Shown in pieces: positions 51,501-63,900 of a stretch of DNA of 64,000 bases. The stretch comes from Centropus unirufus. Its lineage: Eukaryota > Chordata > Aves > Cuculiformes > Centropidae. The DNA is taken from NCBI GenBank assembly GCA_013397695.1, contig VYZI01000194.1:506729-570728 (forward strand). The letters are read 5' to 3'. Every line of letters starts with the position of its first letter. The stretch's first letter is position 1. Below the pieces are notes generated by a model. That model saw only the letters and a list, made by a program, of their open reading frames with translations, searched no databases and was not told where the DNA came from. The position numbers and the translations under genes are program-made.

Positions 51501-54500
51501 AAAGAAAAAATGCTTTTATAGAAAAAGAAAATAAGAAAAATATCAAGCAGTTGTAATCTACTGGAACAAAAGCCCAGATTTATGGCTTTCTTTTCATGCA
51601 CAGATGTTAATATTGGATGAAAATTATCCTGGCTTGCTCTGTTGACTGGGTAACATCAACAAGAGCTGCGTAAAAATGAGTTAGCTGATAGCGAAACTAT
51701 ATGTTCCTTTGGTTTGGATTTAACCATAGTGTGTATCGTTAAACCTCTTACTATAAGATCTGAGTACCTTTCACCATAAAACTGTAGCAACAAATTAGTC
51801 CCTAGTGTCAGTTCAGCTCAGACTTGACTAAAGCTTATTAATAACTTTTGAATCCAGCAGATTTTGACGCAGGCCCACAAAACATGTATTTGTTTGATAC
51901 CTCTAAGAAATCATGTGAACACTGGATGCTGTCCTCCAGACTGAAAGCATGGAAAAAGAGAGAAATTGTGTGATTCCGGGGAGCTCGTAGAATGATAGAA
52001 CAGTCCAGGTTATTGGGGTGTTGGCCTGGCCAGCCGGGGCTCTTCAGGTAACCAAATGGCTGGTTAAACTCTCTGCTGCAACCTTGAGACAGAAAACCAG
52101 AAACAGGTAAGGATTTCAGATCTCTGTATTGCTTTTCACTGTACGACATCAACAAAGAGAATGGTAGGTAGACTTTTTTTAGGCATTTCTTCAACCTTAC
52201 CTGTAGCTTGGTAGGTAAATCTGACTCCATTATTATTCATATATTCATCTGATTTGAAAGTCACGATGGCAGTGCGATCATAAGAATAAAATTCAGGGAC
52301 TGGAAAAGTTTCAGTGCCACAGAACCTATGGACTGATCCTTGGCTGTGCTGAAATTCAATACATGTAACAAGTTACTTCTACCTAATCATATGATTTCGT
52401 TTCTACTTACTGAGCTCGAAGTGAATAGATCTCCCAGCAATTTCTGTAGCAATCATATAATCACATTCTAAAGTTCTCATGGAAATCGCTTAATAATGTC
52501 TCAACATTTTATGGTCAATTATTATGAGAAACAAATGAAAGTAACAGGTATTTTCATGCCAAAATAAGAAACAATGGCAGAAAGTTTATGATAAAATAGT
52601 ACAAGGGACATAAATAGGTGGGTTTTTTTCTGGCACTTTTTATAAGCACTCTTCTTGGCATGAATATATATTTTTATAATGGTTCTTAGGTGGGAGGAAG
52701 TACAATTAGTTTATGAAAACTTGCTGTTGGGCAGTCTATTCTGGCTGTTAAGTCTGTTACTTGGAGCACTATGAAGAACTGTCTAACGCTCACCAAGACC
52801 AATTCAGCTTGTGTATAATGTCCTTCCATGAAGGCTGCATGCCAGTTATCACACCTTAACTGGGGCACAGTGCCTAATGCTTTGGAAGTGTCCCTCACAC
52901 AGAATCATTAATTAGTCTATCATCAAATGGTGGGTTTCTCCTCTCTTTACAAAGACTGAAGGGAGCAGAATGTGAAATGCTATCCACTGCAAATTTCTTA
53001 CAATTGGTGATTCCTGGAACTCTAGGTAGTTTTGAGAGCAGTCCTGGCTGGAATGGAGGTGGAAAGTCTCTACCACCACCCTGACTTGGTGCTGCACAGG
53101 AGCATCGATGACCCAAGTGCAGCGAGTGAATGGTGGATATTCATTCGGGAAGTTAGGAGATGTTGCAGTCAGAGATGTAGAAGTTGCATTATATATTCCT
53201 CCACAGAGTCCTGTATAAAATAGTAACACATGCATCATAGAGTGCAAATATTTTCTATTGGGGTGAAACCTATATTGAGTAAAACTACACTGGATAATCT
53301 ACTTTTGTATTTGTCTGTGACTCTATAGAAGGAAAAAGTAAGTACAACGCATGAAAACGCTGTGTCAATGTATGATGTAAATCTCAAAAAATATCCGTTC
53401 CCTATGATATCAGAGTATTTTTAATGATGTACAATAGAGTGTTCCTGTTTTGCACTCCAGACTGACAGCCACCCTGCAGCCAGCCAAGATGGATGTGAAT
53501 TGCACTGGGGTCTAGCACTGCTGCTTTTACCTTGCTCGTAGATGCTCCATAGAGCTGCACTAAGGCCTGTCTTTCCACATTCCTGGGCCTGATATTTGAT
53601 TTATTATTGAAATATGTACTTCCAGAGAATCACACCAATATATATGCATACGTGTATATGTGTACTTACGATCCACTGTGGTGTAGGTCACATTGAAACC
53701 CTCCCTTTCCACAGAATTGTCTGTAGTAAATCTCACAGTCAAGGAATTATGGGTAGAAAGAAAAGGAGCTGGGATTGTAGATCCACAGAATGAGCCAACT
53801 AAATTGGCATTTTCATTATCTCCATCATAAAGCTGAAAGAAGAAAAGCGTATCAGCCACTAATAGTTTAGGCACAACAAACAAATAAATAGAAATAAAGT
53901 TCTCTGACCCCTCCTGAGGTTACGATTTCCCTTGCTTGAAAGCACAGTAGGTGTTTTTGTGCTTTAACGGGATGCTCTTGATGACTATAATTATTCACTG
54001 CCATATTAACTAATTCTGTTGGATAGTGTAAATCTCATTATTGAACATTCTGCTGTCCTCTCATAAAATCTATCAATAATTTATTCTGTTTTAATTTGGC
54101 GTTCTGTTTTCGTTTTAAAATACGATCTCAAAGTGATTTTCATTCGGAAATGTTGACTTTATACACCAAAATGTAGGATTAATTCCTCATTTCATTGACC
54201 ATCTCTAATGCACAACAGAATCTATAGCACTCCTTGGTGGGTCTTATTTATAAGTATTCTGCTACCTACATTTTATATGCTTCTATTCAAGAAAATAGCC
54301 TTCACAAGTGGCATTTAACATCAAAACTTTAAATAAAAATTTTATAAATTTAAGAAATTTCAAACAATTTTCTACGATAGCGTACATTTTTACTTTCAAA
54401 GTGCTTGGATTTTGGTCTGTTTCTATTCTGTGAAAGAAATACTCATTTCTATAGGCAGACTTATGAATAAAAGTGTTTCCTTATAACAATGTTAAAACTC

Positions 54501-54901
54501 TTGCTGGTTTCCAAAAAAGCAGGATATCATCTGGACTAGTGATATAATCCACCAAAAAAACCCCTAAATATTGCAATTATATTAAGCAATTTAATTTCAT
54601 AGTAAGACCATTCTCTACTAATGAAGTTTTAGCCTCATGGAGAGGATAATGGATTGTATCTGATATTTTCTTGTTAAAATACACAGCTATCTTACTTTGA
54701 CATAATCAAATCGGCAAGTCCTAGCAGAATGTGCTTCAAGCATGAATGAAGTGAAGGTGAGATTGATCTGTTTGTTTACAGGTGCAGTTATGATCCATAC
54801 ACAGTCCAGATTTTTCTCATATCTTCTGGTAACGTTTGAGACTGGAGAGCCAAAGCTATAAGTTGAACTGGTCAAGTAGCCACCACAGCCATTCTGTGGT
54901 C
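48477..54901 (-). CDS. CUBN: CUBN, cubilin, last eight exons (C-terminal four CUB domains)
   Basis: Eight minus-strand exons join in frame: 54696-54901, 53670-53832, 53002-53210, 52201-52348, 51901-52082, 50910-51075, 48972-49207 and 48477-48584. They encode about 471 residues made of four consecutive CUB domains and a stop. Each domain has the four cysteines of the CUB fold (for example CGGY, LDCVW, RTCRFDY and SFCGS in the first). Cubilin is a large peripheral membrane receptor of kidney proximal tubule, intestine and yolk sac. It carries 27 CUB domains in mammals and works with amnionless and megalin to take up intrinsic factor-B12, albumin and other ligands. If 27 domains are conserved these are CUB 24-27. 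Likely N-glycosylation sequons include NVT, NLT, NAT, NHT, NGS and NNT. There is no transmembrane segment after the last CUB, as expected. Domains 1-23, EGF repeats and the N-terminus lie beyond the right edge. No disabling change is seen. Confidence 0.95.
48585..48971 (-). other. CUBN: CUBN last intron
   Basis: 387 bases inside the final CUB domain. Nothing else is recognised. Confidence 0.85.
48972..49207 (-). CDS. CUBN: CUBN exon: CUB 27, first part
   Basis: 236 bases, acceptor GGTTCCAG, donor GGGATG/GTATGT. It encodes CGGTLYGSAGSFASPGYPAT, YPNNTDCEWAITVPRGRIVT and DCSSNYLVLHKGPDASFPQA, ending PYCGM. It is longer than the matching exons of the other domains because the mid-domain intron lies after the fourth cysteine. 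Confidence 0.94.
49208..50909 (-). other. CUBN: CUBN intron between CUB 26 and CUB 27
   Basis: 1.7 kb, phase 1. No repeat or cryptic exon is recognised. Confidence 0.85.
50910..51075 (-). CDS. CUBN: CUBN exon: CUB 26, second half
   Basis: 166 bases, acceptor CTTGAAG, donor AGTG/GTAAGG. It encodes VRNGSDEQSPLLGRFCGNTV, then YLRFKSDFSVAHDGYEITWT and SSSS. Confidence 0.94.
51076..51900 (-). other. CUBN: CUBN intron inside CUB 26
   Basis: 825 bases, phase 0. AT-rich, no recognised content. Confidence 0.85.
51901..52082 (-). CDS. CUBN: CUBN exon: CUB 26, first half
   Basis: 182 bases, acceptor GTCTCAAG, donor TTAGAG/GTATCA (a weaker donor than its neighbours). It encodes CSREFNQPFGYLKSPGWPGQ, then LDCSIILRAPRNHTISLFFH and SLEDSIQCSHDFLE. 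The calcium-ligand Glu and Asp are retained. Confidence 0.93.
52201..52348 (-). CDS. CUBN: CUBN exon: CUB 25, second half
   Basis: 148 bases, acceptor ATTTCAG, donor ACAG/GTAAGG. It encodes HSQGSVHRFCGTETFPVPEF, then TAIVTFKSDEYMNNNGVRFT and YQAT. The intron after it (52083-52200) is only 118 bases. Confidence 0.94.
52349..53001 (-). other. CUBN: CUBN intron inside CUB 25
   Basis: 653 bases, phase 0. No recognised content. Confidence 0.85.
53002..53210 (-). CDS. CUBN: CUBN exon: CUB 25, first half
   Basis: 209 bases, acceptor ATACAG, donor CCAATT/GTAAGA. It encodes LCGGIYNATSTSLTATSPNF, then CTWVIDAPVQHQVRVVVETF and DCSQNYLEFQESPI. The usual Glu and Asp calcium ligands are replaced (HLHSS and QNYLE). 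Confidence 0.94.
53211..53669 (-). other. CUBN: CUBN intron between CUB 24 and CUB 25
   Basis: 459 bases, phase 1. No recognised content. Confidence 0.85.
53670..53832 (-). CDS. CUBN: CUBN exon: CUB 24, second half
   Basis: 163 bases, acceptor TTTCAG, donor GATC/GTAAGT. It encodes LYDGDNENANLVGSFCGSTI, then LTVRFTTDNSVEREGFNVTY. The YDG, FCGS and RFTTD signatures are those of the second half of a CUB domain. Confidence 0.94.
53833..54695 (-). other. CUBN: CUBN intron inside CUB 24
   Basis: 863 bases, phase 0. No recognised content. Confidence 0.85.
54696..54901 (-). CDS. CUBN: CUBN exon: CUB 24, first half
   Basis: 206 bases, acceptor TTCAACAG, donor GTCAAA/GTAAGA, entered in phase 1. It encodes NGCGGYLTSSTYSFGSPVSN, then CVWIITAPVNKQINLTFTSF and MLEAHSARTCRFDYVK. 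The LE and D calcium-ligand positions of CUB domains are present. Confidence 0.94.
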
Positions 54902-57900
54902 CTGTTGAAGAAGGAGAAAATTTTTAAAAGCAATACCTGGCATTTCTTTAATCATCAACTCTTTAATGGCGAGCCAGCAGCTTTTTTTGTGAGCCGCTGA
55001 ATTTTACTGTGCTGTTTCGCAAGGACTATCTGAATGCTTAAAAGGGCTTCAACACAAACAGCATTAAATAGCTACAAAACACAATTGGACTTGGTTGTGT
55101 GAATTAAGAAAGGTTCACGTCTTCCATTGAATATAACACCAGTATCCACTTTGAAACTGTAGCAACAGATTTTTTTGAGATGGATTGTAAGAAGCCAGAG
55201 GACAGAAATTAAATAGAGGAATAGTGGTTAGGAGGCCTTTTCATGCAATACCTACCTCCTAGTAGTAGTACTTGGACAGTAGAGGGCACTGGGTTGTTGA
55301 CTTTGAAAATCTAGTTCGAAATTAAGTTGCTTACTTTTTGGCAAAATGATCTCGTTCTGAGGGGAATGAATTTGGCAGCTTGAGGTTGGGACCCAGACTC
55401 ATATTTAGGCACCTAGCTAAAAGGGACTTACTTCGGGAAGCTTTTTGCACATTGGGAACTTACAGCCCCTCTGAAAAGCAGGCTACTTTTCATTTGGGTC
55501 CCACATACAGAGCTAAAGGAACTTATTTGCTGTGAAAATCTGAACACTAAAATGCTTTCAGCCGCACTGCAAGAAATTTCTTCTGGAGAAAAGCAGTTAG
55601 TAAAAGATAAAAATTTATTCCTTTTAATTGCAATCTCATTTATTACATCTATTTACAAACCAGCAAAAAATACAGGCAATCTGAAGGGCTATTTTTTCTT
55701 TCTTTTTTTTTTAACAGTTTGTTTTCTAGAGGTTGGACTGGGCCAGTAAATCTGATGAATTTATTTATTTTATGCTGCTTTCCTCAGTCGTCCTGGGGTT
55801 TCCTGGCCACTTATTTATCTCAAGAATTCAAATAAATTATGGTTCATACTCTTGCTTTTGAGTCTGAGAAAGAGTTTTAGTAAACTGCACATAGCAAAGC
55901 AGTAGCTGCAAGCAGCCTGGTGTCTCCCACAGCAAATCCTTTCAGGAGAATTAGATAATAAAAGAAGCTACAGCTGTGGCTAAGCAACATGAGCGGAGTT
56001 TCAGAATTTCATCTGCATTTGTTAAATATTCCTGTCTGGCTGACAGACAGTGATTTAACCTTGACACAGTGCTATATTTTCAGTCATATCAAAAAATGGC
56101 ACTCAATTTGAGCTACAGTATTGCAAAAGATCACTGGTGAAAAATCAGGATCCAAGTATCAGGATTGCGTCAGTAACCCAGGGTGGGACACAGCCTTGTC
56201 TTGCAAGGCTGCAATGGTTAAACCAGAGTGACTAAGGCTAAATGTCATCCTGCTCTGCTAACCAAAGCCAGAAAAACCCCACCCTAAAAAGAAGTTTGCT
56301 TAAAACCAAAATCTTAAGAATACATGATTTAAGCTTTTGCTATAACTAAAACTGAACAGAAGAAACTTATTATAAAGTGAAAAACTCAGGATTTAATAGA
56401 CTCTAGTCCAGTTGAGTGGGCTGTTAATGAAGTCAGAAACTTGGAAAAGCATTAGTGTTCATTGCAATGCCTCTGCAGAAGCTGCGAACAACAGTGGGGG
56501 AACGACAAGCAATAAATCATGTTCTTATACATAACTTAGGAAGTAGGAAAATGTCAGACAGGAGGGTGCCTGGGCCTTAAGAGTTCAGTGTTACTAGATT
56601 TTTCTCTGGGTTCACCCTTCTGCGTGTTCTATTCAGTCCCCCTTAAACAACTCATTGGAGCCACTTGCTGCTCAGCATTCTGGACACCATCTCCTGGACA
56701 AAACATTAAGCATGTAGTCATCATGCATAGACCATTGAACCCAGCAATATTGAGTCTATAGTGACGTACGGGTCAGACAGCTTACAAAGCTCCCCTTCAC
56801 CCTTTTCAGGGTTGGAGTTGCAGAAATGTTGGTCAGGGCATTGCAACAGGACCCAGAATTGCCAGAGAGTGATGCAACAGGAAAGTTCTTAGGGCTGTTG
56901 GATTGTCCTTTTTTTAGCATATCAAAAGTCTGGACCTTTGCAGTGGTGCACTTCACTGCTAGCTGTGCAGCTATAAAGACAGCTCAGATGGCAAAAAAAA
57001 ATACAGATGTGGGTAACCTGTGTGTGTACAGGACATAAAATGGACTTGACAGAGAGAGAAACAAGACAAATCCACATCATCATAAAATTAAGTCTAGCTG
57101 TTGTAGCCAGTAATAGCATCTAAAAGGACATAAATAACTCAAACTATGATTTACGGTTAATAAAGATGAGGTTTCATTATTGGCTTTCACAATGCTTAGC
57201 CTACTCAGCCAGGCTTGAGTCAAATGCTCACAGGACAGTACGTTATAAATAGCAGCTGGACTGGGAGCCAATCAGATAGCAAGTAGCCCTGCATCAAGCC
57301 AAATAAAGAGCAGCCCTTGTTGAAAAATCTAACAAGTCTTGGTGTTTTTCAGGACTAATCAACATCTGACTGCAGCCACTAAAAGTGACAGAGTAGGGAA
57401 GCTGGGTAGAACCAGGAAACACCCACAAGGAAAGGAACCAACGGCTTAACAGGAGGGAACTTGAGACAAAAGCTATTACATTGCATTTTAGCCAGGGCAC
57501 AACTCACTGTTTTAGAAATCAGCACCACTTCTGAATAGAAGGCCAAACAGTAGCCATCCAGCCTGCTAGTGATCACTGGCTAGTACAGCTGGAAACAAAA
57601 AATTGATAAAATTTAGCCAAAATGTGGGACTCCAGAGTCTTAATTTGTAGAGTAGTCTCCTAGATATTAAAAGCTAAACTTGAGAAAAATAATTGTTATA
57701 GAACAAGCTGGGGGGCGGCAGGTGGATCAGCTACATGGCTTACTGTTGTTTCAGTCTCTGGCTTCATATTTAAAATAAAAATCGTAGGTCTTCATAAATC
57801 AGATTGCAATCTTGTCCTTCTTTGAAACAGCTTGCCAGAGAACACACATTATGAGAAGAACTAGAGCACGCACTGTCATCACTAATTGCTTTTGGTGGGA

Positions 57901-60900
57901 AGCATTAATGAAACTAAAAGGCTGAAGGACCGTTCAGAAAAGAAGAAATCAAAGGTTCCCTATGGCAAATAAATATAATTATAGCAGAGAAAAAGCACAC
58001 ATTTCTCTCTTAAGAGTTCCATTCTCTAGATACGGAATGAAAATGAAGATGAATCTTCACAGCTGCCTGCTTTTGAAGCACAGCCACCGGTAAGGTTCAT
58101 TTCTAAAGGTACGGATGCCATGAAAGGAAGCCTACTGAGTAGTTTTAAATCTATCAGAAGCACCTAAAGCAATGACATTTCAAAACACAACAAACTAATT
58201 TTGCTGCCCTTCTCACCAAATGAGCACCACAATTGTCTATCGGAAAGCAGAAAAATTCAAAGTACTGTTCTAGTTCTGCTTGAACAGTAGTGAAAATCAT
58301 CTCCCAGATTTCCGAATCACAAATGTTCTCACCTAGAAGCATCCTTGGAAACTCTAGGCTTCTCTCTGATCTGATCTGGAAGTCAGAATAAGCAAAGATT
58401 AACTCTACCAAGACTAATGCTTCTATCCTGACGGGGCTTACTTCCAGTGCAGAGGAGTGGTTGGATTGGGTAGCTCATAGCTCGTTGGGATCATGGCATC
58501 AAGCAGTAAGGCTCAGAAGGTCAGAGGGCTGGAGAGAGGAACGGTGCCATAGTTTGTCTCATGGCCAATACTGAAGGCTGGTCAACCTTCGGCAGCTGAG
58601 CTGTAGAGGTGAGTTCCCGTGTTTGGCAATCACTGTACAGACATTGTGACCCTGCAGAGCAGCAGGACCCTGGCAGCAGTGCCCAGCCCAGCCACAGTGC
58701 CCACAACATTTCAGAAGACTTCTGAAAGCACAGGCCCTTTTAGTCCTCTGGCTTGCCTTTACAGAGAAAGGGGTTTTAATTGTCTTAATGCCCTGGTAAA
58801 GGTTCCAGCAGTGACATTTAGGACCGTAAAGCACCAGGCCCCTGCTTTAGCAGAATTTCACAAATGTAGGCAAACAAAGTTTATCTTCTAAAGTTTTTAG
58901 ACTATTGGTTGGTCCCAAATATAAAAATCCAGGCAGGCTGTGTGCTAAACCTGCCCTCGTTCTGAAGTACATACAGTGTCCTGTCCATCCTCACGATGCT
59001 TGTCTGAGAGACCAAAGGCAGACATGCAATCTGGCTTTGTTCTGATACTTTCTAATACTGCATTAGCATATTTGTTGGCACCAGAGTCACTCAGGCCTTT
59101 AAAGATCTCTCTAAAATGTGAACCAGAAATGTCTCTTCCCCCCTTTGTTCATATGCACCGGATACAGATTTTTCAGCTGAAGCAGTCATTGACTTCATTG
59201 ACTTCGGTGCAGCTCAGAGAATTCACACCAGCAGAGTTTGCCCAAAGTTATGTGAAGTGCCTTTAACCTGAAAATCCCATTGGCTTTTAACTGTCTAGTC
59301 ACCTACAAAGCTATGTTTAATTGCTGTTTCTAAAAATTATTTTTCACCTAATTTATTTCAGATCAGACAGAAATTTCTTATTTAAAAGCCTACCTCTTTT
59401 CTTGTCTGTTCCATCTGAGTATTCAATCCTCTTCTACTAATTTTGCTTTGGGAGAAGAAATGTCATAGACACAAAATAACTGACATTACTGAAAGGCGTT
59501 TGTAGAATATACAGTTATATTCTTTTTAGAGATATTGAAGGGATGTATTTCAACACTTCAAATGCTTTCTAAATTTAGTCATATTTCAAGCTGATGCATA
59601 TTTTTATAATTGAGCCTCAAAATAAATTTAGACACAGTCCAGGAATTATGACTTACGAACATATATTCAGAGCTTGCTATGGACTATAATAAGATCAAGA
59701 AAAGGTATTATTAGCCATGATTTCTTCATTATTTTAATAGATTAAGTTAATCATAGTTAAGCTATGACAATCTAATGACTCTGAAATGTGTAATATTAAT
59801 GTGTAATATATATGGTAAAGAAATTTTTGCAAAAGACTTTGTGAGTTTCAAGCAATTTGTTTCCCAGCTAGACCCTCTGCCGTATCAGGCTCCAAGACCA
59901 GAGTGGACATCTTGAAATGCAGTCCTGGAAAAACTGTCCCAATGGGCTGATAAACCCATGCCAGGCACTGCTACTTCTGCAAAAGCATGAGAAAATGGAA
60001 GAGCATCCAGCTACCAGAGTCAAGGACATGTTCTTTTTCTAAGATTTTTGTGCTAGAGGGAAAAAAATATTGGCAGGAAACCTGAGATTAAGCTGTGCTG
60101 ATTCCTTTTGCACCTGACAGCCCGTAACTGCTGTTGGCAGTGCAGGTGCCACCTACAGCAAGTGGTAACAATATTTACATAAATCAGTGAAATGATTCAA
60201 TGCTGGTGGTAGTGTAAGAATTTGGAAAGGACAGGCCAAAGAATACCCAACCCTTACATATACAATAGAACAACCAAACCAATATTTTCTCATATTTTGT
60301 ATTGCCCTTTTGGAACTATTCTTTTTTCAACAATTCTGAACAATAATAAAAACCTGAAAACTCTGCAGCAAACATGCATGTGGAGCTCTACTGAAAATAT
60401 GCATGTAGAAGCTGGATATAGAGTGAGCCAAGCTTTCAGTTTGCAAGGCAGAACTGGACTTAGAACAATATAAAGCAATTATTTTGTTGCTGAAAAAATA
60501 AAAATAGTATAAAAACGCTAAGAAAAATCTGCTGAATCCATTTTTTAAAGTGCATTCTGATTTCATTAGAAGGAAGAGAGCATAACACTAAACCCATTAG
60601 TGATAGACACTTGGTGTGTTGTATTCCAAACAGGAAACAAGTAATTCAATACAGAGTTAATAGAATAACAGAAAACAGATACCTCCGGGTGATTTATCAA
60701 GTAAGTTAAAGATCATTTTGTAAAGAAGAAAAATGTACAGAATTATCATCTGTTTATATTGTATGCATACTAGATTAATCGTGTAAATTACCTATTCACG
60801 CATTTTTCTGGCATATCAGAGGAGATTTCTTTTTCAACTATTTTTCTTCTAGACTTACTTATGATTTTTTTTCCTATGTAAAATGATTAATATTCACTCA

Positions 60901-63900
60901 ATAGAAATGCTCATTTGAATAAAAAGGATGGAGGGATCCTTGAGGAAAAATCTAAGCAAACTGAGGACAATGCAGTCCACAGGGTTTCACATTCTAACAG
61001 CCTAATGGTTGCCAAACCAGTTTTGGAGGCCTTTCTACTGCCTTAGAGTCTACAACACTATCTCTCATTGTTCTTGCCTGTCTATATCCATCTGGTTTTC
61101 CTTTTCTTGTCTTCAAATCGTAATCTCTTTGTGACAGCACATTGTTGCTTTATTCTATCTGTGCAATAGAATCGTGGCCCATGAACTCAAAAGCTCCACG
61201 GTAATGCAAATACATTGGTATTAAAGCAGTGCCCCATACTGCTTTTTCACAAAGTATAAATGTGAATTTCTCCTACACGCTCACAAGAGATAGTATAATG
61301 AAGGGGAGCACTATAGGGAAAAAGCAGGCAGTCTTCCTGTCCTCCTCCAGCCCACCTTTCCCACTGTCCTAACTGTGTTTCAGTTTTGCCTGTATTGTGT
61401 GAAGAAAGGTCAGAAAGAGTTTTCAGACTCGACACCATTATCTAACCATGTGTAGCTTTTTCCTGCTTCTAATTTCATGTGGCTTCCTTAGACAGTCTCC
61501 ATGAGCAGACCTGCATTTCAGAAACCCTCTAAATCCTTCCCTAATGGTTTAGAATGTGATATGTTTTTCATTATTGAGAAAACAGAGCTATGTACATGAG
61601 CACAGAGGGCTGCCAAGGAGAAAAGATGTGCTGTTAAAAAGGTCACAGCTGCAGCTCCCAACAGGCATTGCAGACTCTTTAAAAACATGAAAATAATCCA
61701 AACCCTTACGTGTCTCCTCATCCTTTTTGTCATAAGCCTCAGAGGAATCGAAATTGGAGTGTGAGGGTTGCACCACTGCCGAATGGAAATAGGCAGAAGC
61801 TCCATTTAGCAACAAATACAAAGTCCCTACTATCAGCGCAGGTTTGGCAGAGGTGTGTGCAGGCTCTGTCCCTGTCAGCCAGGGCCAAATGAAACGCTCT
61901 GGTACCCCCTTAGAGCTGGGAAGATAATCAGGAGATCTACGGCTGAGTCACAGGCTCAGTATGCAGACCTCATTCTTTGGGGAGAGATCTTAGCTTTCCT
62001 TCCTTCACAGAGACATCTCATGTAACCTCAGGCCGTGAGCTGATATTGATTTGTCTCTCCTCATCCTTTTATTGATTGCCTAAAGGAGAACATGCTTGCT
62101 GTGGAAAGGAGGTATATTTCTCATTTTACAGACTGCAAACAAAGGCAGAAAGAAGGTCATTGGTAACTAAGGTAAGAGGAGTCTGTCTTTCCACAAATCT
62201 AACAGTTGGAGCAGGCTAGGAACTTCCAGTCAGCCCGGTTCTGCAGCTCAGCCTGAAAGCATGTCTAAGTGATTAAAAAAATGAGGCTGATAAGTGTCCA
62301 AAATTAGCAGCAGAAGTAGTGAAATTATAAACCATCTTAGCTGCACCAGCAAGGGCCAGATGTTCTTGCCTCAAATGCACCACATCACGGATTCAGTTAT
62401 GTCAAAGAATGCTGCTAGGCAAAATGCGCTCTTAACACTGTACTGCAGAGGCTCCAGAGCAGCACGGTGAAAGAAAGGACATTTGACAAAAAAGGTGAGA
62501 TGTTTCTGTACTAAGAGAATACTTTTTCATACTTTCTGTTAGTCTCCTTTTTCTGACTAGCAGGGGGCTTTGACTATTCTAGTGGATGCAAGATCAGCGA
62601 TGCACACAAATTGTCTTAATTTAAACGGAGCGTGCTTTTATACAGAAATTTCAGGTTTAAACTCTTCAAATGCCTGCTTACTGTCAGTCTTGCTAGGCTG
62701 CTGTGAGTTTACTACTTTATTTTCTCTCTTCCCTCTCACCATAATGGTTATCAGATGGACTCCCTAGTAATAAAATCCATGAGAGATAAAAAATGGGTAA
62801 GGCTGGATTTTGGCAGTACCCCTGAGAGAAGCCTTATCAGGAAAGAAATTGGAAGAGCTTGTGAGGAAAGGAAATAGTTTAGTTTGCTACAAACTGTGTA
62901 CTGTTTCTGCTCACTTCTTTCCAATACATAATCAGGGTCACTCACATCATTAAACAGAGAGCAATAATTACGTTATCCAGTTGTGTTTTCCTAGGGTAAC
63001 TACAGAATAATGTGCTCATTGTTATCCAACAGAAAATGAGGCTTCTTCTTTCTCTACAGATACTATCTTCCTTATCCAAGAGGTTTGTCATTAGTTATTG
63101 TCATCTGATTGCATTTTTATCCTTACAAAACCACACAAGTTGTATATCTTGACAGATAAGAGGGGCCTTCCCTAAAGCATCATTTAGAGTATCAAGCTTT
63201 TAGATCTTCGTGGTTTCATTCTCTTTAATTTGAAGCAGAATGTCAGATCTCATAGCACAAAGATGTGTCATAGATTCTCCTGGCTCTGTTTTTCAGACAA
63301 ATCAAACTGGAAACTATGACTCATGTTTTCCTTTTATAATATACTTCCCTGCTTTTTGGCCATTCTGTACTAACATGGGACTGTCAGGATCCTTCCTAAC
63401 GGCTGCGTGGTTTAGACCCTTTGGCTTACTTCCCAGAGCAGAGAAAGAAGACCTACCATTAAGCACCTCACTGCCATCTCACTCACCATCTCACCCACAT
63501 CTCCACGTGGCTCTTTTCCATCTTGCCACGCCATTGCTCCTGAGCAACTCCTACAGCACCACAAACTCCCTTTCCTTGGGAGCTTGCAGAAAAGTCCCTC
63601 AAATACATAGCCTAATTGATGTCAAAGTTTATTCATAAAAGGCTTCTCCTCACTGTAGGAAATTACCAGGCATGGCACGGACTTGAAGAGGTTGGCTTGT
63701 GTTCTGTTATGTGCATAAGCAGAATCCTTGGCAAGTTGCACAAATAAATCTAAAGTCAGTGACTAAAAAAAATTTACTATAGATCAACAGGAAGAGCAAG
63801 AGCTTGGGGAGTTCCTGATGATCTCACCCTGGAAACATGAACCCAGGCTGTGGGGGATATCTAACAACTGATACCTAATGGTTTGAAGACAGCAACATGT

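Noticed and set aside
58154..58411. Minus-strand 85-codon frame as a candidate CUBN exon
   Set aside because: Lacks CUB cysteine spacing, the FCG motif and compatible phase 1 and phase 0 splice borders.
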